Shown one piece after another: positions 1 through 8,653 of a stretch of 64,000 nucleotides of DNA. Under the pieces are notes generated by a model. That model searched no databases. It saw nothing but the letters and a program-made list of their open reading frames with translations, and was not told the origin of the DNA. The stretch is taken from NCBI RefSeq assembly GCF_030295955.1, contig NZ_AP027363.1, forward strand, positions 1,240,001 to 1,304,000, given 5' to 3'. A program made the translations under genes and the position numbers. The stretch's first letter is position 1. Each line of letters starts with the position of its first letter. Origin of the DNA: Thalassotalea agarivorans (lineage in GTDB: Bacteria; Pseudomonadota; Gammaproteobacteria; Enterobacterales; Alteromonadaceae).

Positions 1-1297
1 CATTATTGTTATGCCTTCAAGTTTGCTATCAGCGTCATTCTGGTTATCTTTTAATGCAATTGCTGCCGTATTTTTTGCTCTCGCTTTGCTTAAAAGAGAA
101 AAGATAAATGCACTAATGAGTATCGTACTGATTCAAACTGTCGTTACCGTGGCAATGTTGCCAGCACTGCTAATATTAACCAATCAAGTAGCAACACAAT
201 CGATGCTAGCTAATCTTGTGGCGATACCGTGGATGAGTATTACTGCAATTCCACTGGCGCTATTGTCGCTTGTGGCTGTCTGGCTCGATTTACCGTTTGC
301 TAACGCGCTGATTTGGTTAGCCTCGCAATCGATAAACGTATTTTTGATGTTTATCGATTTTTTGTCACAGGCCGATTTTTCACTACTCCCGTTGCCTCAA
401 TTCGTTGCAGTATTTATCACGGCAATAATAGTGTTGATGATGGGTGCAATAACAACAAACCTATCGCTGCGCCATTCATTGGTTTTGCTACTGGCATTAT
501 TGGTTCCGAGTAGTCTTTTACTTATGCGCCAAACCCCTGTGTGGCAATTACATGTGTTGGATGTTGGACATGGTTTAGCCATTGTTATTGAGCAAAATGA
601 ACAGGCCGTTGTTTATGATGTCGGCGCTCGATTTGCCAGCGGCAGTAGTATGGTGACACATGCCTTGCTACCTTTTTTGCATCACCGCGGCATTAACCAT
701 ATTGAGCGAATCTACATTAGTCATAGCGACAATGACCATGCGGGCGGTCTTTCGCAGTTGCGGCGTCATTTTCCGCTGGCACGAATAGTCAGCAATGATG
801 ACAGCTTTAAACCGGCGCTTAGGTGCGATGAGGCAAAACAGTGGCGCTGGCAACAAATTAATTTCTCTATGCTGTACACTGGTAGCGCATCTAATCAAGG
901 TCAGCGCAATGACGATTCATGTGTGGTTCGGGTTAGCGATGGACAAAATGCGGCTTTGCTTGCCGGGGATATATCATCTCGCACTGAATATGCGCTGCCG
1001 CCAAACGTAAGGTCTCAGGTACTGATAGCGCCGCATCACGGTAGTAAATCATCATCAAGTTCATTGTTTATCGCGCGTGTTCAGCCACAACATGTTGTTT
1101 TTAGTAATGGCTTTTTTAATCGCTGGAATATGCCAAGTGAAGAGATAAAAGCTCGCTATTTGGCCTACGATGTCACCTTACTATCGACAGCAATCGATGG
1201 ACAGATTTCCTTCTATTTTTACCCTGATGATTACAAAGTGGCGAGATATCATACTGAAATATCACCATTTTGGTTTAAAAGTTTGGTCACACCCTGA
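1..1297 (+). CDS. comEC: ComEC/Rec2 DNA-uptake channel protein, C-terminal part (5' truncated by window)
   Basis: This is the inner-membrane channel that passes single-stranded DNA into the cytoplasm during natural transformation. The visible 430 or so residues hold several hydrophobic segments of the Competence domain (roughly nt 11-520). They are followed by a metallo-beta-lactamase fold that starts at LDVGHG (about nt 556) and carries the metal-binding motif HSDNDHAGG (about nt 721-747) and a late APHHGS motif (about nt 1027-1044). The open frame runs to the window edge, so the N-terminal OB-fold and the true start lie upstream. It sits just ahead of msbA, the order found in many gammaproteobacteria. 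The family assignment is firm; whether this strain is transformable cannot be judged here. Confidence 0.93.
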   Translation, partial: IIVMPSSLLSASFWLSFNAIAAVFFALALLKREKINALMSIVLIQTVVTVAMLPALLILTNQVATQSMLANLVAIPWMSITAIPLALLSLVAVWLDLPFANALIWLASQSINVFLMFIDFLSQADFSLLPLPQFVAVFITAIIVLMMGAITTNLSLRHSLVLLLALLVPSSLLLMRQTPVWQLHVLDVGHGLAIVIEQNEQAVVYDVGARFASGSSMVTHALLPFLHHRGINHIERIYISHSDNDHAGGLSQLRRHFPLARIVSNDDSFKPALRCDEAKQWRWQQINFSMLYTGSASNQGQRNDDSCVVRVSDGQNAALLAGDISSRTEYALPPNVRSQVLIAPHHGSKSSSSSLFIARVQPQHVVFSNGFFNRWNMPSEEIKARYLAYDVTLLSTAIDGQISFYFYPDDYKVARYHTEISPFWFKSLVTP

Positions 1298-1344
1298 AAT
1301 TCAATTAGAATGCTATTAATTACCAAAATAAATTATAAGACACT

Positions 1345-3084
1345 ATGAGTGCGAGTGATAAAGGCCAAACGTGGAAAAACTTTAAACGCTTAATGAGCTA
1401 TGCCAAAGCTTATAAAGCCGGTTTCGTTGTGGCGATAGTTGGTATGCTTTGTTATGCCGGTATTGATGTACTTTTCCTGTCAAAAATACAACCCCTGATT
1501 GATGATGGTTTATCAGGTACCGACCCTGACTTTATGAAATGGGCACCTTTGTTTGTGGTGGTCTGTTTTATTATTCGAGGTATCAGCCACTTTGTTGCCA
1601 ACTATTGCTTGGCTTGGGTGGGAAATAACGTGGTCGCAGATATGCGCCAACACTTTTTTGAGCATGTTATGAAGATGCCAGTATCATTTCACGACAAAGA
1701 GTCGACGGGTACGCTTATTTCTAAGTTAACCTATGATACGGAGCAGGTCCTTAACGCAACCAGCAAGGCATTACTAACGCTCGTGCAGCAGGGCGCTTTT
1801 GTCATTGGTCTCGTTGCGTTGATGTTTTATATTAGCTGGCAACTTTCTGCCATTTTTGTGCTAATTGTTCCTGTAATCGCTTTTATTATTACCCAGGTGT
1901 CTCGTCGCTTTAGAAAAGTGAGCGAAAACATACAAGGTGCCATGGGTGAAGTTACCAGTGCAGCGGAGCAAACCTTTAACGGTCATAAAGTTGTGATTAC
2001 CTTTGAAGGGCAAGATCGCGAATTTGAACGATTTGGTCACATCAACAAAAACAACCGTCAACAACGTATGAAGATGGTGGCGACGCGCGCAGCGAGCGTG
2101 CCGATTATTCAAATCATCGCATCCTTTGCGCTCGCGTTTATTATGTACATTGTCACCACGCCAGTGATGGAAGATTTAAAAGCCGGCGCATTTATTGCCG
2201 TGGTTACGTACATGACGATGTTGATGAACCCTCTAAAGCAACTGACTAATGTGAATAGTGAGTTTCAAAAGGGGATGGCGGCTTGTACCAGTATTTTTGA
2301 AGTACTAGACCAAGATACTGAGCGCGATAAGGGCCAATTATCGCTTGATAGAGCCAAAGGAGCGCTCAGCTTTACCGATGTAACGTTTCAGTATGAAGGT
2401 GATGAAAAAGAAGTATTAAAAGGGATTAGCTTCAATGCCGAGCCGGGGCAAACTGTTGCCTTAGTTGGTCGCAGTGGTTCGGGTAAATCTACCGCAAGTA
2501 GTTTGCTGCTGAGGTTTTATGACGCCACCTCTGGTGAAGTTGCAATAGACGGCATCAATGTTGAAGAGCTAAAACTAAAGGACTTAAGAAAGCAGTTTAG
2601 CTACGTGAGTCAGCAAGTGGTGCTGTTTAACGATACCATTGCAAACAATATCGCCTACGGCAAACCTGATGCTACCCCAGAAGAGATATATGAAGCGGCT
2701 AAAAGCGCTCATGTTATTGAATTTGCCGAAACTTTGCCTGATGGTTTAGAAACTAACATCGGTGAAAATGGTGCGCTGCTCTCAGGCGGACAGCGTCAAC
2801 GTGTGGCGATAGCCCGTGCCATTTTATGTGATTCTCCGTACCTTATTTTGGATGAAGCAACCAGTGCGTTAGATACTGAATCTGAGCGCCATATTCAAGA
2901 AGCCCTTGATGAATTGCAAAAAAATAGAACCTCAATCGTGATAGCACATCGTTTATCAACCATTGAAAGTGCCGATAACATTATTGTTATGGAGCAAGGG
3001 GAAATTGTTGAACAAGGTAATCATGCAGAGCTTGTTGAAAAAGATGGCGTCTATGCGCAACTTCATAAAATTCAATTTGGATAA
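1345..3084 (+). CDS. msbA: Lipid A export ATP-binding/permease protein MsbA
   Basis: Half-size ABC exporter that flips core-lipid A from the inner to the outer leaflet of the inner membrane. The 579 residues match the usual length of about 580. An N-terminal six-helix membrane domain (about residues 20-310) precedes the nucleotide-binding domain with Walker A GRSGSGKST (about 375), the signature LSGGQRQR (about 479) and Walker B ILDEATSALD (about 501). It lies 12 bp before lpxK, and the whole comEC-msbA-lpxK-ycaR-kdsB order is the classical lipid A/Kdo neighbourhood. The ribosome-binding site before this ATG is weak. Confidence 0.96.
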   Translation: MSASDKGQTWKNFKRLMSYAKAYKAGFVVAIVGMLCYAGIDVLFLSKIQPLIDDGLSGTDPDFMKWAPLFVVVCFIIRGISHFVANYCLAWVGNNVVADMRQHFFEHVMKMPVSFHDKESTGTLISKLTYDTEQVLNATSKALLTLVQQGAFVIGLVALMFYISWQLSAIFVLIVPVIAFIITQVSRRFRKVSENIQGAMGEVTSAAEQTFNGHKVVITFEGQDREFERFGHINKNNRQQRMKMVATRAASVPIIQIIASFALAFIMYIVTTPVMEDLKAGAFIAVVTYMTMLMNPLKQLTNVNSEFQKGMAACTSIFEVLDQDTERDKGQLSLDRAKGALSFTDVTFQYEGDEKEVLKGISFNAEPGQTVALVGRSGSGKSTASSLLLRFYDATSGEVAIDGINVEELKLKDLRKQFSYVSQQVVLFNDTIANNIAYGKPDATPEEIYEAAKSAHVIEFAETLPDGLETNIGENGALLSGGQRQRVAIARAILCDSPYLILDEATSALDTESERHIQEALDELQKNRTSIVIAHRLSTIESADNIIVMEQGEIVEQGNHAELVEKDGVYAQLHKIQFG

Positions 3085-3096
3085 GTCAGATAACTG

Positions 3097-4119
3097 ATGA
3101 TTGAGCATGTGTGGTATCAAAAGCCGTGGTATCGATTACCGGTAATGCTATTGCTGGCGCCATTAACGTTATTGTTTTGGCTTGTTAGCAGCTGTCGCCG
3201 CCTTGCATTCCGTTTTGGCTTGCTAGAGGCGCATAAAACATTAGCGCCGGTCATTGTGGTTGGTAATATTGGTGTTGGAGGTAATGGTAAAACACCTACA
3301 GTGCTCGCCCTTATTTCACTGTGTGAAAAACTAAATATCAAGGTTGGTGTTATTAGTCGTGGATATGGCGGTAAAGCGCCCCATTATCCGTTTAGACTCA
3401 ATGCTGATACTACCCCAGATATTGCTGGTGATGAACCTGTATTGATTTATCAAAGAACTGGCGTACCGGTCGCCGTAGGCCCAGACAGGGTGGCATGCGC
3501 AAACTTGCTAACCGAGCAAGCGAATTGCCAATTGATAATATCGGACGACGGACTACAACATTATCGCATGCAACGGGCGTCTGAAATTGTTGTGATTGAT
3601 AGCAAAAGACGGTTTGGTAACGGATATTTGATGCCAATGGGCCCATTAAGGGAGTTGCCTAAGCGTTTACAGCAGGTCGACTTAATAATAAATAATGGCG
3701 GCCACGCGCTTACATTAACAGATGATGCGGCAAAGCAAGTCGAAATGACATTGGCCCCAGGCGCTTTGGTGCATTTGAAGTCGAACGGTGAAATGGATCA
3801 TGACAGCTTTCAGCAAAAACATATACAAGTAAACGCCTTAGCGGGTATAGGTGATCCGCAACGATTTTTTGATACACTACAAGCATTAGGTTTTGAGCTT
3901 GTCGAGTGTAAATCACTGCCTGATCATCATGAATTTTCAGCGCAAGATATGGCATTTACACATCCAGCACTACCGGTATTAATGACTGAAAAAGATGCGG
4001 TTAAGTGCAAACAGTTTAACCATGACAATGCGTGGTATTTACCAGTAGATGCATGTTTTTCTGCGTCTGACCGAGGCGAATTAACACGCATTATCACTCG
4101 TAATATTGAAGAGAAATAA
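3097..4119 (+). CDS. lpxK: Tetraacyldisaccharide 4'-kinase LpxK
   Basis: Phosphorylates the 4' position of the tetraacyl disaccharide to give lipid IVA, the sixth step of the Raetz lipid A pathway, at the inner face of the inner membrane. The 340-residue protein has a short hydrophobic N-terminal anchor (about residues 15-30), then the P-loop GGNGKTP at about residue 61 and the downstream ISDDGLQH motif typical of LpxK. It is packed between msbA (12 bp) and the small Trm112 gene (2 bp), so the genes are probably cotranscribed. Confidence 0.95.
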   Translation: MIEHVWYQKPWYRLPVMLLLAPLTLLFWLVSSCRRLAFRFGLLEAHKTLAPVIVVGNIGVGGNGKTPTVLALISLCEKLNIKVGVISRGYGGKAPHYPFRLNADTTPDIAGDEPVLIYQRTGVPVAVGPDRVACANLLTEQANCQLIISDDGLQHYRMQRASEIVVIDSKRRFGNGYLMPMGPLRELPKRLQQVDLIINNGGHALTLTDDAAKQVEMTLAPGALVHLKSNGEMDHDSFQQKHIQVNALAGIGDPQRFFDTLQALGFELVECKSLPDHHEFSAQDMAFTHPALPVLMTEKDAVKCKQFNHDNAWYLPVDACFSASDRGELTRIITRNIEEK

Positions 4120-4121
4120 CT

Positions 4122-4298
4122 ATGGCTTTTGATACAAAATTAATGGAAATTTTGGCCTGCCCAGTATGCAAAGGAAAACTGGAATACAACAAAGAAGAAC
4201 AAGTGCTCATTTGTAAGTTTGACCGACTCGCTTATCCAATCGAAAAAGATATTCCTGTATTGATTGAAAGTGAAGCTAGCCCGATTCCGGTAGAATAA
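4122..4298 (+). CDS. ycaR: Trm112/YcaR family small zinc-binding protein
   Basis: A 58-residue gene read directly from the sequence between lpxK and kdsB. It begins [20 protein letters not shown] and ends in a stop at 4296-4298, one base before the kdsB ATG. It has cysteines 13 and 16 in a CPVC knuckle and Cys31 in LICK, the same three-cysteine pattern as E. coli YcaR. In eukaryotes and archaea Trm112 is an activating partner of methyltransferases. The bacterial role is not settled, but the position between lpxK and kdsB is strongly conserved. Confidence in the family is high; no function is claimed. Confidence 0.92.
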   Translation: MAFDTKLMEILACPVCKGKLEYNKEEQVLICKFDRLAYPIEKDIPVLIESEASPIPVE

Positions 4299-4299
4299 T

Positions 4300-5070
4300 A
4301 TGTCTTTTGTTGTCGTAATACCTGCTCGTTACGAGTCATCGAGATTGCCAGGCAAAGTATTAGCCGACATTAATGGCAAACCAATGATCCAATGGGTTGC
4401 TGAAAAAGCTGAGGCTAGTGGCGCAGAAAAAGTCATTATTGCAACCGATAATGACAAAGTGGCTGCCGCTGTTGAGCAATTTGGCGGCGAAGTGTGCATG
4501 ACTCGCGCAGACCACCAGTCTGGCACAGAGCGATTAGCCGAAGTGATTGAGCATTATCAATTTAGCGATGATACGGTTGTGGTTAATGTGCAAGGTGATG
4601 AACCTTTTATTCCCGCTGCAAATATAGCGCAAGTGGCTAAAAACTTAGCGGGACAGTCGCAAGCGAAAATGGCGACGCTGGCGGTTTCAATCGACAGTGC
4701 TGAAGAGGCTTTTAACCCTAATGCCGTGAAAGTTTTAACCGACAAATTAGGCTACGCGCTTTATTTTAGCCGAGCGACAATTCCCTATGACAGGCAGCGC
4801 TTTCTTGTTGAAGGCAAAGAAAATGTTATCGGCGATTGGTATTTGCGACATATTGGTATTTATGCCTACCGAGCTGGCTTTATCAAACAATATATTCAAT
4901 GGCCAGCAAGTCAGTTAGAGCAAATTGAATCACTTGAGCAATTACGGGTGTTGTATCAAGGCGAGAAAATTCATGTTGATGTTGCTTCCTCGCGCTTGCC
5001 TGTAGAAGGTGTGGATACCCCACAAGATTTAGAACGCGCTAGAAACTATGCAAAAACCTTAGGGAAATAA
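4300..5070 (+). CDS. kdsB: 3-deoxy-manno-octulosonate cytidylyltransferase (CMP-Kdo synthetase) KdsB
   Basis: Activates Kdo with CTP to CMP-Kdo, the donor for the lipopolysaccharide inner core. At 256 residues it has family length, with the nucleotide-binding N-terminus [14 protein letters not shown] (residues 5-18), the NVQGDEP motif (about residue 99) and a C-terminal segment containing [10 protein letters not shown]. It follows the Trm112 gene by one base and precedes the SDR gene by two. The enzyme that makes Kdo-8-phosphate, KdsA, is encoded elsewhere in this window at 35297. Confidence 0.96.
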   Translation: MSFVVVIPARYESSRLPGKVLADINGKPMIQWVAEKAEASGAEKVIIATDNDKVAAAVEQFGGEVCMTRADHQSGTERLAEVIEHYQFSDDTVVVNVQGDEPFIPAANIAQVAKNLAGQSQAKMATLAVSIDSAEEAFNPNAVKVLTDKLGYALYFSRATIPYDRQRFLVEGKENVIGDWYLRHIGIYAYRAGFIKQYIQWPASQLEQIESLEQLRVLYQGEKIHVDVASSRLPVEGVDTPQDLERARNYAKTLGK

Positions 5071-5072
5071 TC

Positions 5073-5735
5073 GTGGCAAATGTACTTATTACCGGTGCTA
5101 ATCGCGGTATAGGATTAGCGTTAACCAAGCAATTTGTCGACAACCAAGATACTGTTTTTGCCGTGTGCAGACAAAGCAGCGCTGCGCTAGATGCCTTAGG
5201 TGTCAATGTGATTGACGGTATTGACGTATCTTATGACGAAGCGCTTGAACAACTAAAGCAGCGTTGTAATGGGCAGAGCTTTGATATTGTAATTTGTAAT
5301 GCTGGCATCTTACGCGATGAATCGCTTGGCGCACTAAACCTGTCTTCTATTCGAGAGCAATTTGAGGTTAATGCACTTGCGCCACTTAACATGATAGACA
5401 AGTTGCAAAACCATTTCGCAGCGAGCGGCAAAATCGCGCTCATTACCTCCCGCATGGGATCTATTGCTGATAATGGTTCTGGTGGTCGTTATGGCTATCG
5501 TATGTCGAAGGCTGCGCTTAATGCGGCGGCAATGTCGCTGAGCAAAGATTTATCAGCCCAAGATATAAGTGTAGGGATATATCACCCAGGCTACGTGCAA
5601 ACCGATATGGTCGGTGGCCGTGGCGATATTTCTGCAACTGAATGTGCATCGAGATTGTTTGGCTTGATTGACAAGCAGTCGATGGACGATAGTGGTGTTT
5701 TTAGACATTCCAATGGTGACATTTTACCTTGGTAG
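5073..5735 (+). CDS. Short-chain dehydrogenase/reductase family oxidoreductase
   Basis: Rossmann-fold NAD(P)-dependent oxidoreductase of 220 residues. The cofactor-binding motif TGANRGIG is at residues 7-14, an NAG motif follows (about 76-78), and the catalytic Ser (ITS, about 125) and YxxxK (YRMSK, about 142-146) are present. The start is a GTG two bases after the kdsB stop. The alternative downstream starts would remove the glycine motif. The substrate is unknown; similar stand-alone SDRs resemble the C-factor (CsgA-like) group. It is the fifth gene of the apparent msbA transcription unit and overlaps the next gene by seven bases. Confidence 0.85.
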   Translation: MANVLITGANRGIGLALTKQFVDNQDTVFAVCRQSSAALDALGVNVIDGIDVSYDEALEQLKQRCNGQSFDIVICNAGILRDESLGALNLSSIREQFEVNALAPLNMIDKLQNHFAASGKIALITSRMGSIADNGSGGRYGYRMSKAALNAAAMSLSKDLSAQDISVGIYHPGYVQTDMVGGRGDISATECASRLFGLIDKQSMDDSGVFRHSNGDILPW

Positions 5736-6082
5736 AAAAGTCAAAGGCCTTTCGCATTATCGATGTTGTATTACGCGTGCCAAAAGGTAAGGTAGCCAGT
5801 TACGGCCAAGTGGCTGATTTAGCTGGTTTGCCAGGTAGGGCGCGTTTTGTCAGTAGAGCACTAAAGCAATCCAAACATATTCGACCCGACGTATCAGTAC
5901 CATGGCATCGTATTGTCAATGCTCAAGGAAAAATATCCTTTGCTACAGGCAGCGATGCCTTTGAGCTGCAGCGGCAAACCTTATTAGCTGAAGGTGTGGA
6001 AGTGATAAATGGTCGTATTGCTATGAAGCAGTATGGTTGGGTGCCTAATTTATCAGATATTATGTTTGACCTATCGTATTAA
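5729..6082 (+). CDS. Alkyltransferase-like protein (MGMT fold, no acceptor cysteine)
   Basis: A 117-residue protein of the Ogt/MGMT DNA-binding fold. The usual active-site PCHR is replaced by PWHR at residues 58-61, so it cannot accept an alkyl group. That is the defining feature of ATL proteins (E. coli YbaZ/Atl, fission yeast Atl1), which bind O6-alkylguanine, flip the base and route the lesion to nucleotide excision repair. The helix-turn-helix with its arginine finger region (GRARFVSRAL, about 36-45) is present. The start is a TTG overlapping the SDR stop by seven bases, implying coupled translation. Function is inferred from the family. Confidence 0.85.
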   Translation: MVEKSKAFRIIDVVLRVPKGKVASYGQVADLAGLPGRARFVSRALKQSKHIRPDVSVPWHRIVNAQGKISFATGSDAFELQRQTLLAEGVEVINGRIAMKQYGWVPNLSDIMFDLSY

Positions 6083-6105
6083 CCGTTTAGCAGTAAGAGT
6101 AGTAT

Positions 6106-6876
6106 ATGCAAGGTATTGAAGTATCAGGGCAGGGGCCCATCGTTTTATTTTTTCACAGTTCGTTATCTAGTGCTAAGCAATGGCATTTTCTCGCAAAACA
6201 ATTGAGTCAGTCGTACACCTGTATCAACGTCGATATGTACGGATATGGCAAAGCGCCGCAAGCGCCAGATCTGGATCCGTTTTCTTTCAACATTGAAATA
6301 GCTCGTCTAGCACCTCTGTTTAAAGAGGTAATACAAGACAGACCTTTTCATATTGTTGGTCATTCTTGCGGCGGCGCATTAGCGCTTAAGCTTGCTACAC
6401 TGCACGCAGAAAAAGTGTTATCGCTTTCTTTGTTTGAACCCGTTGCCTTTCATTTGCTGCCACAAGACAGTGAAGAAGCCGCGATATCCAATCAATTTTC
6501 ACAGCAGCTACTTTCGCTAGATAATGTGCAAGCAGCACGCACTTTTACCGATTTTTGGAATCGCAAAGGGTTTTTCGATGGGCTACCTCAAAAGCTACAA
6601 ATAGCGATGAGTGAAGACATGAACAAAGTGCGATTAGATTCACAAAGCCTTAATGGCGAAACATACGGTGTTGCAGAATTGTCTGAGATTGCTGCGCCTG
6701 TGTTATTGATGAAAGGGAGCAATAGCCCGCATTTAAGTCGCTTTTTAGTGGATCATATCGCAAGCATGTTTGACGAGGCGAGCGTTGAAGAATTGCCAGG
6801 TGGCCATATGGCACCATTGGACAATCCTGTCCCAGTTTTTAATGCTGTGACTGAGCACATAAAAAAAGCCTCCTAA
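6106..6876 (+). CDS. Alpha/beta-fold hydrolase
   Basis: A 256-residue hydrolase with the nucleophile elbow GHSCGG (Ser at about residue 87), an early oxyanion-loop motif FFHSS (about 15-19) and a late histidine in GGHMAP (about residue 241) that would complete a Ser-Asp-His triad. No signal peptide is visible. Substrate unknown; it may be an esterase or a C-C bond hydrolase. It is the last gene of the plus-strand run. Its final codons lie inside the hairpin that terminates the convergent Hsp20 gene. Confidence 0.8.
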   Translation: MQGIEVSGQGPIVLFFHSSLSSAKQWHFLAKQLSQSYTCINVDMYGYGKAPQAPDLDPFSFNIEIARLAPLFKEVIQDRPFHIVGHSCGGALALKLATLHAEKVLSLSLFEPVAFHLLPQDSEEAAISNQFSQQLLSLDNVQAARTFTDFWNRKGFFDGLPQKLQIAMSEDMNKVRLDSQSLNGETYGVAELSEIAAPVLLMKGSNSPHLSRFLVDHIASMFDEASVEELPGGHMAPLDNPVPVFNAVTEHIKKAS

Positions 6877-6887
6877 AAAGGAGGCTT
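6861..6887 (-). terminator. Rho-independent terminator of the Hsp20 gene
   Basis: A 9-bp perfect stem (6866-6874 with 6879-6887) around an AAAA loop is followed on the minus strand by seven T residues (6867-6861 read in reverse). It lies about 30 bp past the Hsp20 stop. It overlaps the last codons and stop (6874-6876) of the plus-strand hydrolase. The plus-strand side has no T run, so the signal is directional. Confidence 0.8.
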
Positions 6888-6916
6888 CGTGTGTCTAGGG
6901 AGAGGGAGTGTTGCGA

Positions 6917-7366
6917 TTAGCCTTCTAACAGGCTTTTACCATTAATCGCAATTTTTCTTGGTTTTAATGCTTCTGGAATTTCACGTTCCAAATCGATATG
7001 CAATAAACCATTCTCCATGTATGCACCAACCACTTTAACGTGGTCGCCTAATTGAAACTTGCGTTCAAAGCTTCGATCGGCAATACCTTGGTGTAAAAAT
7101 GTTCTTTCAGCTGCTTTCTCGTCTTTCGCACCTTTGGTGCCTTTAACGACGAGGGTGTTTTGTTCTGACTGAATATCTAACTCTGCTTCAGCAAAACCAG
7201 CAACAGCCATAGTAATTCTGTATTTGTCCTCTGCCAACAATTCTACATTGTATGGAGGGTAAGATGATTGTTTGTCGGCACGTGATGCCTTGTCTATTAA
7301 ACCAGCTAAGTGGTCAAAACCAATAAACGAACGGTATAGTGGTGAAAAATCTGTCATAGTTCTCAT
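6917..7366 (-). CDS. ibpA: Small heat-shock protein, Hsp20/IbpA family
   Basis: ATP-independent holdase that coats aggregating proteins during heat stress in the cytoplasm. The 149 residues include the IbpA-type N-terminus with SPLYRSFIGFDHL (about residues 8-20), an alpha-crystallin domain (about 38-125) and the C-terminal IAINGK segment with the I-x-I anchor motif. The ATG at 7366 has an AGGA ribosome-binding site eight bases upstream. A second in-frame ATG lies three codons later. The gene is preceded by a sigma32-type promoter and a structured leader described separately, so heat control at both transcription and translation is likely. Only one ibp gene is visible here. Confidence 0.93.
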   Translation of the reverse strand: MRTMTDFSPLYRSFIGFDHLAGLIDKASRADKQSSYPPYNVELLAEDKYRITMAVAGFAEAELDIQSEQNTLVVKGTKGAKDEKAAERTFLHQGIADRSFERKFQLGDHVKVVGAYMENGLLHIDLEREIPEALKPRKIAINGKSLLEG

Positions 7367-7452
7367 TGTTCATATCCTATATATAGCAATATGTTAATCA
7401 TGTGCTCTCCAATTGGACGAGCGGTTTGCGAGGCCCCGTCTTCGGCGACCTC
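7367..7452 (-). promoter_or_regulatory. Candidate ROSE-type RNA thermometer in the ibpA leader
   Basis: The 86-nt leader can fold into three consecutive hairpins (minus-strand RNA). The first is at 7452-7430: 6 bp, one bulged G, 3 bp, AAGA loop. The second is at 7422-7404: 4 bp, bulged G, 3 bp, AAUU loop. The third is at 7393-7371 and sequesters the AGGA ribosome-binding site opposite UUGCU. In the third, a bulged U and a G-G opposition interrupt an otherwise paired stem closed by CAUA/UAUG. The UUGCU-opposite-AGGA arrangement is the hallmark of ROSE thermometers upstream of ibpA and hsp20 genes. The folding was done by eye. Confidence 0.72.
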
Positions 7453-7459
7453 AATAGAT

Positions 7460-7489
7460 ATATGGGGTATGAAAAATACAATTCAAGGG
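7460..7489 (-). promoter_or_regulatory. Sigma32 (RpoH) heat-shock promoter of ibpA
   Basis: On the minus strand the sequence reads CCCTTGAA, then 14 bases, then CCCCATAT. It agrees closely with the RpoH consensus (CTTGAA, 11-16 bp spacer, CCCCATNT). The expected start point falls near 7452, exactly where the first leader hairpin begins. The -35 element starts immediately after the stop codon of the upstream tpx gene. Confidence 0.85.
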
Positions 7490-8089
7490 TTATTTTTGAG
7501 AAAGTGCAGATTTTTGTCCATCAGACGACATAGCAGCCAGTGTTGATAGGGCTGCAGAGTAGTCCGGGTGGTTAGAAAGTTCACTAACAACTTCTTTGTA
7601 AGCAATAGTGCCATCACTGTCGATAATGAAGATCGCACGTGCAAGCAGCCCCATATCTTTTATCAATAGTCCATATTGCATACCAAAATCTCGCCAAACA
7701 CTGTCAGATAACACCTTAATGTGCTCTATCTTTTCTGTTTTGCAAAATCGCTTTTGTGCAAAGGGAAGGTCGGTTGAAATTGAAAGCATCACAACACGCT
7801 CATTAAATTTACTGACTTCATCGTTAAAACGCTTTGTTTGCATAGAGCATACGCCGGTGTCTAAACTTGGTACGGCTGAAATAAGTAGAATTTTGCCTTT
7901 ATAGTCTTGCAATGTCTTAGCATTAAAGCTGTCGTCAATAACCTTAAAATCAGGTGCCTTATCACCGACATCTTGTTGATTTCCTAACAAAGTGACAGAT
8001 TTGTTACCCACATGCACAACGCCTGTTGTCTCGCTTGATACAGCACTCGTACTGAATAAAACCAATAAGGTAATAAGTAAGGTTTTCAT
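7490..8089 (-). CDS. tpx: Thiol peroxidase Tpx-like, with predicted signal peptide
   Basis: Peroxiredoxin that reduces hydroperoxides with a cysteine pair. After an N-terminal hydrophobic leader (about residues 1-19, ending SAVSSE) the mature part follows the Tpx layout. The peroxidatic Cys81 lies in PSLDTGVCSMQT and the resolving Cys116 in KRFCKTEK; the 35-residue gap is the Tpx spacing. The protein is 199 residues against about 168 for cytoplasmic Tpx, the excess being the leader and a longer tail. A good AAGGAAG ribosome-binding site precedes the ATG. An exported Tpx would act in the periplasm; the redox partner is not in the window. Confidence 0.88.
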   Translation of the reverse strand: MKTLLITLLVLFSTSAVSSETTGVVHVGNKSVTLLGNQQDVGDKAPDFKVIDDSFNAKTLQDYKGKILLISAVPSLDTGVCSMQTKRFNDEVSKFNERVVMLSISTDLPFAQKRFCKTEKIEHIKVLSDSVWRDFGMQYGLLIKDMGLLARAIFIIDSDGTIAYKEVVSELSNHPDYSAALSTLAAMSSDGQKSALSQK

Positions 8090-8653
8090 AGCGCTTCCTT
8101 AAAATGTTGAATTAACTGATTATTTAAGTATTAGTTTACTTGTGCAGAATGAAAACAGAAAGCGCAATCAAAAAAGACAGTAAATTCGTGCTGTTCGTCT
8201 TAGTTAAAGTGAGTTTTTAGCACCATATTAGTTACAAGTTTTGTTTGTTTTTTAACCGTGTTTACTCAAGTATGTATCTGAATTGCGTGTAAAAATTATA
8301 CAGTTGTACATAAAACTGGACGGAAATTGTAAAAATACTGAAAAAAGAATTTATTTTTTCTAAAAAGTGTTACAGCTATGTAAAAACGAGTTTCTGCCGT
8401 AAGTTGTTGTTTTTTAATGGGGTAATTCTAGAGTAGTCAGTCTAATGAATGTAACCAAATGTAACACAGTGTGAAAATATTTTTCTTTTAGTAAGTGTTG
8501 GTGTTGACCGTAGCTATCTATTGCGTTTAACATCGTTGCGTTGCTCGTTTTACAAAAGCTTCACGTAAAACGAATATAAGTTTTAAAAACGGAGCAATAT
8601 AGCTTCGAAACTTTTAAAAAAATGAATCACATAAAGTGGTCCAGGGAGTAAAA
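8090..8653. other. 564-bp intergenic leader region, no gene seen
   Basis: This AT-rich stretch lies between the divergent tpx and TonB-receptor genes and shows no convincing coding frame. It must hold both promoters, but no clear sigma70 pair was recognised. TTGACC at about 8506 has only a poor -10 match. The one marked structure is a 9-bp inverted repeat with an 11-bp spacer, 8545-8553 and 8565-8573. The receptor's ribosome-binding site AGGGAG is at 8643-8648. Confidence 0.5.
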
